Source: Zanthoxylum bungeanum (taxonomy: Eukaryota > Streptophyta > Magnoliopsida > Sapindales > Rutaceae). From it: DNA of 64,000 bases. The notes beneath the pieces are model-generated. The model searched no databases. It was given only the letters and a program-made list of their open reading frames with translations, and was not told the DNA's origin. The stretch covers positions 558,001-622,000 of the forward strand of contig SKCR01007813.1 in the NCBI GenBank assembly GCA_019454045.1. Reading direction: 5' to 3'. Of the stretch, positions 45,486 to 55,715 are shown one piece after another (position 1 is the stretch's first letter; every line of letters starts with the position of its first letter). Position numbers and translations under genes: made by a program.

Positions 45486-47900
45486 TGTGGGGACAGGATC
45501 CGGGGCGACACATGCTGTCCCGGGCTCGCGGCCCGGTTGGGAGTACGGAGTAGCCACTGGGGACTAAACCGGGGAATAATGGAGTCACCACACGGTGTGA
45601 ACCGGGAAAATGAGATTTAAGGCCGCACTCACCCCTCGCAAGGGAAGACCTCAAACCGTTGGGTTCGGAATGGTCCCTTACTTATGTCACTTGTAATGAA
45701 AGGATTTATGTAATAATTTAATCAAGTTTAAGTAACACTTATTTCCAAGAGTATCATGCTTCTAAATTCACATGCATACATCAACAAGTTCATCACAACA
45801 TGCAACATCACATGGAAATCTCATGAACATTTCTCAATCATATGATAGGGAAAACTAAGAACAACCTAATCATGCTTGAGTACTATCTCATGAACATATT
45901 AACCAAATAACATGCTAATAGCCTAATCATGCTCGAATATCATCCCAAGAACATATCGAATGGATAAATGCAGGAATACAAATAATATGATTGGCTACAT
46001 AATGTAAGGGAGATCACCCAAAAGGCAGTTGTGCATGAAATATGATGAGACAGACTTAGTTCAGTGTGTGCGCGTTCGTGTAGCGTTCGTAAACGTGTTC
46101 GAACGGTAAACAGAAGGTTCGCGTTCATGTAGCGTTTGATAACGCGTTCGAATGGATCCAGACTTGATGAAACAAAATGCATGCGCGTTCGAGTAGCATT
46201 TGTAAAACGCGTTCGAACGGGAAAAAGAAGGTTCGCATTCGTATAGCGTTCGAAAACGCGTTCGAACGGGAACAGACCTGATGCACAAAATGTGACGCAA
46301 TACATACATAAAAAAAGAGCAAATAGCAAAATACGAAGCGCGGCGAAGCATCGTGGCGAAGGATTTTAACCTCCCAATTAGAGGACCTTTCATCGCACTT
46401 ACTAAGCCCATGCGCTTATCTCAATGCATATAAAAATAAAGACAATCATATCAAACTTAGTATGTCCGATTGAACATATCTTATATCCAACCGAACACAC
46501 ATCAACCGGCGTGACAAAGCATTGTGGTAAAGGATTTTAACTCCTCCAAATAGGGGACCTTTAATCCGACTTACTAAGCCCATGCACTCGATTGTATCAT
46601 ACATACAAAAGTAACATGCAGATTTCAAATAACGAAAATAAATAAATCCAAGCAACATAAAACAAAAGAATGTGCCGTTTACTCAAGTGGTACGTGGAGT
46701 TGTATCCCGAGTACAGATCATACTACCGTCCATTCGGAATCGGCTATGAAATTTATGTCAGGGTTTCCATCCTATATACCACAAGAGGCGGCACATTTTC
46801 CATTTCATTCAATCCACAACATGCATCCACAAATGACTCTCATGCGAATAGAATTCAATAAACAATCAAAAGACGAATATAAACTAATGAGAAAAGTGCC
46901 CTCAGGTCTAACCTTTTAAATCACCTCTCGGATGTACGGTACACAATCTTCGGAAGGGTGGATGCTCCGCAACTCTTCCAGTTCACTGGTTCACTGCTCT
47001 CGTTCGTTGTCTTACTATTTTGAGTCGTTGTTCTCCATCTTTTGCTGCTGCTTTTGACTCCGATTCGCTGCCATTTTGCTACTGTTCTGCTGCTGTATTT
47101 TAGTTACTGTTCTTGGGATGTTTTGGCTACTGTTTTGGGTGTGATTTTCGGTGGTGTTATGGTGTGGTTCGGGGGCTATTTTGATGAGGTAAATGGACTA
47201 TTCGAGATGTGTTTTGGTCAAGGCAATGAGGGTTCTTTGGTTTGTGATCTTCGGTTATTGAGAGTGAGGGAGAGTTGTGTCAATAAGCTTGGGTGTTTCT
47301 TGTGTGTGTTGTGATTTTCGTGTGAGTTGTGTGTATCAGCTAGCCCCCTCATGTCTTGGTTAGGGGTTGTTTATATAGAGAAAGGCTAGGGCTTCACCTT
47401 GTCTCACAAGGAAGGGATTTGATTTGGTTTTGAACAAGGAAATGATTAGATTGAGGGGGGAAAAATTTGGTTTGGATTAGGATGTCAATATCTTTAATTT
47501 GTTATAATTGATTTTAATTAGGCATGACATCTTTTTAATTTGGTATGTGATTTTTAGATTTGTTTTGATTTCACCATGTGTTAAATATGTGTTTTAAGTG
47601 GGCTTGGGCGTGTGGGCCAAGGCTTGGGCGAATTGGGCTTGATGTGAGGCTAGCAGCAAAACCAGAATTACCGACACCGTTCGAACACTTCCTCGAACGC
47701 GGCACGAATGCCCGCAATCTGTTTGGAGTTCGAACGTATACACGAACGCAGCACGAATGAAAATAGTGAACCTTGTTTATTCTGAATTCCCCCTTCCGAT
47801 GTCCATTTTTCGTGACCTCCGTGACCTCCGTGACTTAAAAGGTAGTGTCCCCAAATGAGACTCATCATAAGGACTTATATGCAAAAATGCAGTGCCTACA
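45486..47900 (-). repeat. Tat-like LTR 1 (3' LTR of the gag-only element)
   Basis: 2415 bp, TG...CA (TGTGGGGACAGG to AGTGCCTACA on the plus strand). Near-identical to 52081-54488 apart from scattered changes. It contains arrays of the palindrome CGTTCGAACG (46075-46275 and near 47680). Frames such as 46061-46411, 46670-46861 and 47042-47314 recur in the partner LTR and are not genes. On the element's strand a TATA-like CTATATAA lies near 47370. Confidence 0.9.
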
Positions 47901-48069
47901 GTCGCCCCCACTTTGATGGGACTTGTGTAATGTGTAACAGTGACAATCATATCAAAGTTGTGCAATGCATTTCTACTTACCTGGCTCGCCAGCTGCCACT
48001 TGGCTTGCCATGTGTTGAGCTGAGTTGATTTGGTGGTAAGGTGCTGCGACCCCTGGTTCATTCCCGAAC

Positions 48070-48440
48070 CCTGCTCCATTTTTGGAGTGCCATTTTCGGC
48101 ATCTGTTGTGTGTGTTCCATTTTGGAACGCCATTTTCGGCATCTGTTGCGTGTGCTCTATTTTGGAACGTCATTTTCGGCATTTGCTATGTGTGCTCCAT
48201 TTTGGAACGCCATTTTCGGCATCTGTTGTTTGTGCTCCATTTTGGAACGCCATTTTCGGCATCTTGTTACGTGTGCTCCATTTTGGAACGCCATTTTCGG
48301 CATTTGCTGTGTGTGCTCCATTTTGGAACGCCATTTTCGGCATCTGTTGTGTGTGCTCCATTTTAGAGTGCCATTTTCGGCGTCTGCTATGTGTGCTCCA
48401 TTTTGGGGCGCCATTTTCGGCATCTGTTGTGGTAGCGGTC
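48070..48440. repeat. 40-bp tandem array, nine units
   Basis: CATTTTCGGC recurs at 48091, 48131, 48171, 48211, 48251, 48292, 48332, 48372 and 48412, so period 40 with one 41-bp unit. Each unit contains a CTCCATTTTGGAACGC core. With a period not divisible by three and no stop in the unit, several frames on both strands stay open for 90-150 codons. These are repeat artefacts. Confidence 0.95.
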
Positions 48441-48606
48441 CATTTCCGAACCATGCTGTGCGAGAATGTGGCTAATTTTTGAACCATTATTTGATGAGAT
48501 GGTCTTTGCCGCTACAAACCTGCGAACATAAAACAAACATTGCATGTATGTGATATGTATGTATGTATGCATGTATATGTATCATATTCTGATGGGTTAG
48601 GCCTTC

Positions 48607-48950
48607 CTTGGTCCATTTCCGAACCGTGCTCCATTTTCAGAGTGCCATTTTCAGCGAGATGAGATGATGGTCCATTTCGAACCGTGCTCCATTTTCGGAG
48701 TGCCCTTTTCGGCGAGATGTGATAATGGTCCATTTCCGAACCGTGCTCCATTTTTAGAGTGCCATTTCCGGCAAGTGATGAGATGATGGTCCGTTTCCAA
48801 ACCGTTGCTGATGAGAGATGGTCCATTTCCGAACCATTACTGATATGAGAGTGGTTCATTTCCGAACCATTGCTGATAAAAGAGTGGTCCATTTCCGAAC
48901 CATTACTGATATGAGAGTGGTCAATTTCCAAATCGTTACTGATAATGATG
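48607..48950. repeat. Second tandem array: about 59-bp then about 33-bp units
   Basis: GGTCCATTTCCGAACC-type starts recur at about 48609, 48668, 48727, 48788, 48820, 48853, 48886 and 48919. The first three units are about 59-61 bp and include GTGCTCCATTTTCAGAGTGCC, clearly related to the 40-bp array. The last five are about 33 bp with TTACTGATATGAGAG tails. This looks like stepwise evolution from one array into the next. Confidence 0.85.
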
Positions 48951-49445
48951 TGGGCCTCGCCCCCTAGAGTACTATACCCGGCAGAACTAATACTGAACCA
49001 ATGTGGGCCTCGCCCCCAAAATGCCATACCCGGCAGAACTGATACTGATTCTGATGTGGGCCTCGACCCTGGGACTCATCTCCAAAACTGAAACTGATGT
49101 GGGCCTCAGCCCCTAAACTGATGCTGATACTGATGTGGGCCTCGCCCCCAAGCTGATATTGATGTGGGCCTCGGCCCTAAACTGATATTGATGTGGGCCT
49201 CAGCCCTAAACTGATATTGATGTGGGCCTCGGCCCTAAACTGATATTGATGTGGGCCTCAGCCCTAAACTGATATTGATGTGGGCCTCAGCCCTAAACTG
49301 ATACTGATGTGGGCCTCGGCCCTGGGACTCATCCCCAAACTGATGCTGACGTGGGCTTAAGCCCCCAAACTGATGCTGATGTGGGCTTAAGCCCCCCAAA
49401 CTGATGCTGATGATGTGGGCCTCGCCCCCAAGCTGATACTGATTC
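48951..49445. repeat. Third tandem array: about 29-bp units
   Basis: About 14 degenerate units of the type GATGTGGGCCTCGGCCCTAA / ACTGATATT. The best-preserved ones (about 49150-49310) are spaced 29 bp. It directly continues the 33-bp units through the shared ACTGAT element. It lies between gag and the 3' LTR, where Tat/Ogre elements are known to carry arrays that can seed satellites. Confidence 0.88.
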
Positions 49446-49722
49446 ATTTCTGAAACTGACTGTTCTGTTGTTGCTTTCGAAGATTCCCCGTGTTCTAAAC
49501 ATCATTGAATTTCATAGTACCAGGGTTGAATGCTTTTCTCAAATATACTCATGTTGCAGGTTGGAGGGAGAGACTCAGGCATGTAAACGAAATGAACGTC
49601 TTTATTATCATTAAGAAATGGTTCGAACAGGTAGACCAAGTCAATGTCTATATTAAAAATGCAGGATCAAATAAACTAGGAGGAACAACTTCATCATTCG
49701 CAGCATTGCCTTCTTTCTTGAC
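49446..49722. other. Untranslated stretch after the Tat-like gag
   Basis: About 280 bp between the gag stop and the 29-bp array. No protease or other pol motif is visible. The plus-strand frame 49505-49759 has no recognisable feature. Confidence 0.5.
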
Positions 49723-51186
49723 CTACGGTTCTTCACTATCATTCCTTATCTCCATGTAAGAAGCTTGGTGGTTAAGGGTTTGGAGGAAAAATTTTTCGAG
49801 CAATCCAGAGTTGATCATGTAGGTGGGTGGTGGAACAAAGTGGTAATTTGGTAGGGGGTTCCAATATGTGTTGGGTTGTTCTTTCTCTGGGTCGGGTATT
49901 TTGTGAGCATCGATGAGGTTTTGGATTTCATGCCTAAGGCGGGTGCAGTTGTCAGTTTCGTGGCCTGTCCTCTGATGGAAGTGACAATACAGGCTTAGGT
50001 CAAGGTTGGGTGGTATATGATCTGGAAGTGGTTTAGGCTCTAAGGGTTTTAAGAGTCCTTGTCCCTTCAACTTCTCAAGCACCTTAGATAACGGCTTCCC
50101 CAGGTTAGAGAAATGCCGGTTCTTGATGGCAGTAACCTTGGAAGTAGCGGGTTTAGTCTCAGAATTCCCCCCAAAAGTTCTTCTATTCTGGCCATAAAAC
50201 TTTCTGTTTTCAGCCTCTTCTTCCTCAATATCCATGACAATCTCTCTCAACTGTCGGAAATCAGTAATCATGGAGGTCATCCTCCTCAGCTTACCATAAA
50301 TGGAGGGCTTAGTACCCTTGATGATCATTTTGATCTGGTCTTTCTCAGAGGTCCGAGTCTGCATTTTCAGAAGCTGGCTTCTCCAGCGGTCTACATACTC
50401 CTTGAAGCTTTCTTCTGGCTTCTTCTTAGTGTTCTCCAAATCACGGAGTGACAAGTCAATCTCTAAGTCTGTAACATACTGCTTCAGAAAAGCATCAGCT
50501 AGTTCCCTCCAATCTTCTTTAACCTTCTTCTCAAGGCTATGATACCAAACCACAGGTGCCCCCTCGAGTGACATCCCAAACATTTTTTGGACTTGGCGCT
50601 GTGATAGGCCCATTGAACTCATTACTGAGACATATTGCTGCAGATGGACCCTCGGGTCTCCATTCCCATGAAACTTGGCCATGTCGGGCATTTTAAACTG
50701 AGCTGGCAGCTGTTCTCCGAAGGTCATTGCCTCATAATCTAACAACTCTTCATGTTTACCCCTCATTTTACGGGTAAATGTTTCAACCTGATCCCGAAGC
50801 TTCTGAAATTCTGCCTGAGACCCAATCACTTTGCCTGTTGCACACTCTGCCATGTCATCATCAAAAGTGGGGATATCATCCCCCAACCCGCCCGGAGGCT
50901 CCTCACGCCTCATATTCTCAGAATTTCCCCCAGCACGGGGCACAGCCATATTTGTCATGGCAGTAGTCAAGGCTTGCAACTGTTCAATGACCTTGGCGAG
51001 ACTGTTTTCCAACTGATCCATACGGGATACCTCAATATCTGATTCACTCATGTCTGTTCCCAGTATTTTGGTGAGTCTTCCCTTTTCCCCAACCCAACGG
51101 GAATCAATGATGGCTTTCAGAACACAAGGGTTAACATGATGTATGTATGCATGGGGTGCATGAGATGCATGTAACATATATAACAT
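49723..51186 (-). CDS. Gag polyprotein of the Tat-like element
   Basis: Intact frame of 487 codons; the better start is probably the ATG at 51051 (MSESDIEV...), residue 46 of the open frame, because the first 45 residues are leader-like. A coiled-coil-like helix follows (LENSLAKVIEQL). The central capsid-like retrotransposon gag domain (about residues 170-300) has the usual WYHSLEKK and FLKQYV segments and then EESFKEYVDRWR. Near residue 398 is the zinc-knuckle variant C-x2-H-x4-H-x4-C (CHFHQRTGHETDNC) common in Tat gag. Gag forms the virus-like particle and packages RNA. It ends without any protease domain. Uninterrupted coding suggests a young insertion or selection for gag function. Confidence 0.88.
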   Translation of the reverse strand: MLYMLHASHAPHAYIHHVNPCVLKAIIDSRWVGEKGRLTKILGTDMSESDIEVSRMDQLENSLAKVIEQLQALTTAMTNMAVPRAGGNSENMRREEPPGGLGDDIPTFDDDMAECATGKVIGSQAEFQKLRDQVETFTRKMRGKHEELLDYEAMTFGEQLPAQFKMPDMAKFHGNGDPRVHLQQYVSVMSSMGLSQRQVQKMFGMSLEGAPVVWYHSLEKKVKEDWRELADAFLKQYVTDLEIDLSLRDLENTKKKPEESFKEYVDRWRSQLLKMQTRTSEKDQIKMIIKGTKPSIYGKLRRMTSMITDFRQLREIVMDIEEEEAENRKFYGQNRRTFGGNSETKPATSKVTAIKNRHFSNLGKPLSKVLEKLKGQGLLKPLEPKPLPDHIPPNLDLSLYCHFHQRTGHETDNCTRLRHEIQNLIDAHKIPDPEKEQPNTYWNPLPNYHFVPPPTYMINSGLLEKFFLQTLNHQASYMEIRNDSEEP

Positions 51187-52060
51187 ACTAAATCAACTAA
51201 AATTTTCAAACAAATCAGCCCGTTATCATTTTAGAAGCTTCTGGGCTAACTGTCATAGGAGTGAACTCGTCCCAGTTTAAATGGCCCAACAAGTTCACAT
51301 CTCATGGCAAGGAGCCCAACTAAATCCAAATGGTAATGTTCTGGACACAAGCACAAAGTAAGATAATGCAAACATAAAACAATGATTTCTATAGAATGAC
51401 CCATCAACATTTCAGAAGCTTTGGGCCTAATGATCATAAGGTACGAACTCGCCCCAGTTTAAATGGCCCAGCAAGTTCGCATTTCTGACAATAGTCCAAC
51501 TGCATCCAAATGAGGATGGTCCACTAGCACATACTCAAGGAAATAATTGTTACTTTAGCCATACAAACCCGGTCTATGGGTGGGATCGCAAAAGTATAGA
51601 CAAAGACTCTCACCGGCGAAGGATGGCCCACAACTAGGTCTCCCCACTCAAGGGTTCGAGCGACCAAGTGAGCGCACCCTTTTTTATACACTAAGGTACG
51701 TGCCAATGAGCTATGGTGCATGACAGACTGTCAAATGGATTTCCCATTGTAGATTCCCCAGAGGGAAGGTGGAGCGAGGCTCACTTAAATACCCAAGCCT
51801 CTTAGGCTCTTATCGCTTGGTGTCATGAATAAATAACGAGTCCTCCAAATTAGTCCATCACAATAGGCTATGAGTAGATGGCTATCTAGGTGCCTTCACA
51901 GCTTTTCCTTCTAGAAAGGTAGTGAATGAAGGAAGACACCAAACCATTACCTAGCCTCAAAATGCCTTGGATTAAATCCCCACTTTATCCACTATAGACA
52001 CGGTCAATTAAAACATAAATCCAAACATCACAAGACAATATTTCAGGGCCGATTCTCTAA
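51187..52060 (-). other. 5' untranslated leader of the Tat-like element
   Basis: Between primer-binding site and gag. It is related to 62979-63522 in the right-hand copy (shared GGACCATCCTCATTTG and GGGGAATCTACAATGGGAAATCC). Two blocks of TCAGAAGCTT-T/C-GGGC plus GCCCAGTTTAAATGGCCCA-type sequence near 51230-51310 and 51410-51480 form a short direct repeat. No gene. Confidence 0.6.
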
Positions 52061-52079
52061 CCCCAGTGGAGTCGCCAGA
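52061..52079 (-). other. Primer-binding site of the Tat-like element
   Basis: On the minus strand TCTGGCGACTCCACTGGGG starts one base after the LTR end (TGTCCCCACA). I recall tRNA-Arg as the primer reported for Ogre/Tat elements and this tract as consistent with it. The match to a tRNA 3' end should be checked. Confidence 0.7.
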
Positions 52080-52080
52080 C

Positions 52081-54488
52081 TGTGGGGACACAGGATCTGG
52101 GGCGACGCATGCTGTCCCGGGCTCGCGGCCCGGTTGGGAGTACGGAGTAGCCACGGGGGACTAAACCGGGGAATAATGGAGTCGCCACCCGGTGTGAACC
52201 GGGAAAATGAGATTTAAGGACGCACTCACCCCTCGCAAGGGAAGACCTCAAACCATTGGGTTCGGAATGGTCCCTTACTTATGTCACTTGTAATGAAAGG
52301 ATTTATGTAATAATTTAATCAAGTTTAAGTAACACTTATTTCCAAGAGTATCATGCTTCTAAATTCACATGCATACATCAACAAGTTCATCACAACATGC
52401 AACATCACATGGCAATCTCATGAACATTTCTCAATCATATGATAGGGAAAACTAAGAACAACCTAATCATGCTTGAGTACTATCTCATGAACATATTAAC
52501 CAAATAACATGCTAATAGCCTAATCATGCTCGAATATCATCCCAAGAACATATCGAATGCATAAATACAGGAATACAAATAATATGATTGGCTACATAAT
52601 GCAAGGGAGATCACCCAAAAGGCAGTTGTGCATGAAATATGATGAGACAGACTTAGTTCAGTGTGTGCGCGTTCGTGTAGCATTCGTAAACGCGTTCGAA
52701 CGGTAAACAGAAGGTTCGCGTTCGTGTAGCGTTTGATAACACATTCGAACGGATCCAGACCTGATGAAACAAAATGCATGCGCGTTCGAGTAGCATTAGT
52801 AAAATGCATTCGAACGGGAAACAGAAGGTTCGTGTTCGTATAGCGTTCGAAAACGCGTTCGAACGGGAACAGACTTGATACACAAAATGTGACGCAATAC
52901 ATACATAAAAAAAGAGCAAATAGCGAAATACGAAGCGCGACGAAGCATCGTGGTGAAGGATTTTAACCTCTCCAATTAGAGGACCTTTCATCGCACTTAC
53001 TAAGCCCATGCGCTTATCTCAATGCATATAAAAATAAAGACAATCATATCAAACTTAGTATGTCCGATTGAACATATCTTATATCCAACCGAACACACAT
53101 CAACCGGCGCGGCAAAACATTGTGGTAAAGGATTTTAACTCCTCCAAATATGGGACCTTTAATCCGACTTACTAAGCCCATGCACTCGATTGTATCATAC
53201 ATACAAAAGTAACATGCAGATTTCAAATAACGAAAATAAATAAATCCAAGCAACATAAAACAAAAGAATGTGCCGTTTACTCAAGTGGTACGTGGAGTTG
53301 TATCCCGAGTACAGATCATACTACCGTCCATTCGGAATCGGCTATGAAATTTATGTCCGGGTTTCCATCCTATATACCACAAGAGGCGGCACATTTTCCA
53401 TTTCATTCAAGCCACAACATGCATCCACAAACGACTCTCATGCGAATAGAATTCAATAAACAATCAAAAGACGAATATAAACTAATGAGAAAAGTGCCCT
53501 CAGGTCTAACCTTTTAAATCATCTCTCGGATGTACGGTACACGATCGTCGGAAGGGTGGATGCTCTGCAACTCTTCCGGTTCACTGGTTTACTGCTCTCC
53601 TTCGTTGTCTTACTGTTTTGAGTCGTCGTTCTCCATCTTTTGCTGCTGCTTTTGACTCCGATTCACTGCCGTTTTGCTACTGTTCTGCTGCTGTATTTTA
53701 GTTACTGTTCTTGGGATGTTTTGGCTACTGTTTTGGGTGTGATTTTCGGTGGTGTTATGGTGTGGTTCGGGGGCTGTTTTGATGAGGTAAAGGGGCTGTT
53801 CGGGATGTGTTTTGGTCAAGGCAATGAGGGTTCTTTGGTTTGTGATCTTCGGTTATTGAGAGTGAGGGAGAGTTGTGTCAATAAGCTTGGGTGTTTCTTG
53901 TGTGTGTTGTGATTTTCGTGTGAGTTGTGTGTATCAGCTAGCCCCCTCATGTCTTGGTTAGGGGTTGTTTATATAGAGAAAGGCTAAGGCTTCACCTTGT
54001 CTCACAAGGAAGGGATTTGATTTGGTGTTGAGCAAGGAAAGTATTAGATTGAGGGGGGACAAATTTGGTTTGGATTAGGAAGTCAATACCGTTAATTTGT
54101 TATAATTGATTTTAATTAGGCATGACATCTTTTTAATTTGGTATGTGATTTTTAGATTTGTTTTGATTTCACAATGTGTTAAATATGTGTTTCAAGTGGG
54201 CTTGGGCATGTTGGCCAAGGCTTGGGCGAATTGGGCTTGATGTGAGGCTAGCAGCAAAACCAGAATTACCGACACCGTTCGAACGCTTCCTCGAACGCGG
54301 CACAAACGCCCGCAATTTATTTGGAGTTCGAACGTATACACGAACGCAGCACGAACGAAAATAGTGAACCTTGTTTATTCTGAATTCCCCATTCTGATGT
54401 CCGTTTTCCGTGACCTCCGTGACTTAAAAGGTAGTGTCTCCAAATGAGACTCATCATAGGACTTATATGCAAAAATGCAGTGCCTACA
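52081..54488 (-). repeat. Tat-like LTR 2 (5' LTR of the gag-only element)
   Basis: 2408 bp, near-identical to 45486-47900, with the same TG...CA ends. It is directly followed on the minus strand by the primer-binding site. It holds the same CGTTCGAACG arrays. With the solo LTR at 55716-58579 it forms an inverted repeat around the LOG-like gene. Confidence 0.9.
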
Positions 54489-54588
54489 CCTCCCCCAAAC
54501 CTAAATGAGACATTGTCCCCAATGTTTTAAACAGTAGAAGAAGAGTTTAGAAGATAGTACCTGGTTAGCTGAAATTCTACACGAAAAG

Positions 54589-55239
54589 TTAAAGGTTAAG
54601 ATCCAAATTAATCCGACGCCTCTTACCACGATCGTCCTCAGACCAATTTATCTTTGAAAGGATATGGTCAATTTGTGGTTCATAGGCTAAGATTTGGTCA
54701 ATTAGATCCTGAGCAGTTCTGGCAGTGAAGAGGAGTTCCTTTAAAGGTTTTGACACGAACCCATTTCTCCGAGCATCATCAAGAAACACACAAAGAAAAT
54801 CATAAAATCCTTCAACGTTATACAATCCAAGCGGTTTCTGGTGTATGTTCAGGTTCGCCCAAAATAACACTGTAAAAATCTCCAATGTACCCAAGCCACC
54901 TGACAAAGCAATAAAAGCATCAACACAGTTAATCATTTCTACTAGTTGTTCAGACATATCTGCCATGATTAACTCTTCTCCGTTTGATGGTTCAATAAGA
55001 TTTGCCTCTGCCAAGGGTTTTGGGATGATTCCCAAAACGTGACTGCCTCCTTCCTGTACAGCCTTTGAAACGATCCCCATAAGTCCAAGATTGCCTCCGC
55101 CATATACTAAGTGCATATTCCTTGCAGCTAAGACTCGACCCAATTCTTGTGCTGCTTCTACGTATTGTGGCTTAACACCAACACTAGTACCGCAAAACAC
55201 ATAGATGTTTTCAAGCCGTCTTCTTGAAGTGGCTTTCAT
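54589..55239 (-). CDS. Intronless LOG-like protein (cytokinin riboside 5'-monophosphate phosphoribohydrolase family)
   Basis: Full-length 216-residue frame, the usual LOG length. LOG enzymes release active cytokinin bases from nucleotide precursors in the cytosol. The N-terminal Rossmann part is well kept: IYVFCGTSVG near residue 12, then VYGGGNLGLMG near residue 45. The catalytic box PGGxGTxxE reads SGGLGTLEI (about residues 113-121), so Pro became Ser and the final Glu became Ile. The upstream family segment with a conserved Arg is also changed (EQLVEMIN). Cytokinin activation is therefore doubtful. Plant LOG genes have several introns; this one has none. It lies after integrase and the Cys-rich gene in the Athila-like element, on the same strand, ahead of the terminal purine tract, which suggests retroelement capture of a LOG mRNA. 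A nuclear retrocopy hit by LTRs is the alternative. Confidence 0.8.
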   Translation of the reverse strand: MKATSRRRLENIYVFCGTSVGVKPQYVEAAQELGRVLAARNMHLVYGGGNLGLMGIVSKAVQEGGSHVLGIIPKPLAEANLIEPSNGEELIMADMSEQLVEMINCVDAFIALSGGLGTLEIFTVLFWANLNIHQKPLGLYNVEGFYDFLCVFLDDARRNGFVSKPLKELLFTARTAQDLIDQILAYEPQIDHILSKINWSEDDRGKRRRINLDLNL

Positions 55240-55487
55240 GTTTTACTCTGGATGTCTTCAAAAGTGCAATGATGAGTTGAATTTATTACACCTAAAAAGG
55301 GTGAGTAAAATAATAGCACTAGTACCTGCCAAATGATAATTATTAGTTAACAGTAAAATAAATCGTGATAGTAAAAAAGGTCTGGATCCTGTCGGAGAAA
55401 ATAAAAGAAAACAACAAAACAAATTACAATTATTAGGAAAAGACAAAGAGATATAATATTTATAATTATTTACGGCTTAATTGACGT
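55240..55487 (-). other. Spacer between the Cys-rich gene and the LOG-like gene
   Basis: About 250 AT-rich bp with no gene. Nothing here resembles an LTR end or target duplication, which favours both genes belonging to one element. Confidence 0.45.
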
Positions 55488-55715
55488 CTATGCGTCAGGG
55501 ACAAGCTTCCCATCCAATTTTCTTATAAATTGGCAAACAGAGTCTTTTTGAGTCAGATTCCCGAGACTTAACTGTTGTCTTTCCTTTTGGAATTGTGTAT
55601 GCAATTTACGAATGGCTATATGAACATATCCACTGGGATACGTCTCAAAAGTTGAAGATATATAATCTACAGACTCCTTACTCAAGCCATCCCTAATGAA
55701 TTTAATTCTGTCTTC
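55488..55715 (-). pseudogene. 3' part of the Cys-rich nucleic-acid-binding-like gene (after solo-LTR insertion)
   Basis: About 75 codons to a stop at 55488. The start of this piece is the copy of the TCTTC target duplication (55711-55715). In the same frame as the upstream piece, it continues with a segment of the form E-D-R-x-x-F-I-x-x-G-L, then a mixed polar C-terminal tail with no further Cys cluster. Similar plant-virus proteins also have an F-I-x-x-G-like segment after the zinc-finger-like part; this is family knowledge and not proof. The joined product is not written out here. Confidence 0.6.

Larger units (their letters stand above)
45486..54488 (-). mobile_element. Tat-like, gag-only LTR retrotransposon inserted in the Athila-like element
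   Basis: LTRs 52081-54488 (5') and 45486-47900 (3'). The primer-binding site GCGACTCCACTGGGG lies next to the 5' LTR, and gag is at 51186-49723. A purine tract AAAGTGGGGGCGAC precedes the 3' LTR. No protease, RT, RNase H or integrase is present: between gag and the 3' LTR lie about 1.8 kb of mostly tandem repeats. It must be mobilised in trans, if at all. The flanks CCTCA (45481-45485) and CCTCC (54489-54493) are a 5-bp target duplication with one mismatch. Confidence 0.8.

Noticed and set aside
46061..46411. Arg/Thr-rich open frames in the Tat-like LTRs (also 52537-53009 and 61702-62360)
   Set aside because: They translate the CGTTCGAACG arrays and occur in several frames and in every LTR copy; no start context or conservation beyond the DNA repeat.
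46670..47314. Frames 46670-46861 and 47042-47314, conserved with 53268-53459 and 53640-53912
   Set aside because: Conservation is only because the two LTRs are near-identical DNA copies.
48030..48487. Several overlapping 88-150-codon open frames on both strands
   Set aside because: They run through the 40-bp array whose unit has no stop in most frames; the same peptide theme repeats in every frame. Repeat artefact, not genes.
54589..55239. The LOG-like gene as an ordinary host LOG gene
   Set aside because: No introns, altered catalytic box, and position between retroelement integrase and purine tract argue for a captured copy; a plain nuclear retrocopy cannot be fully excluded.
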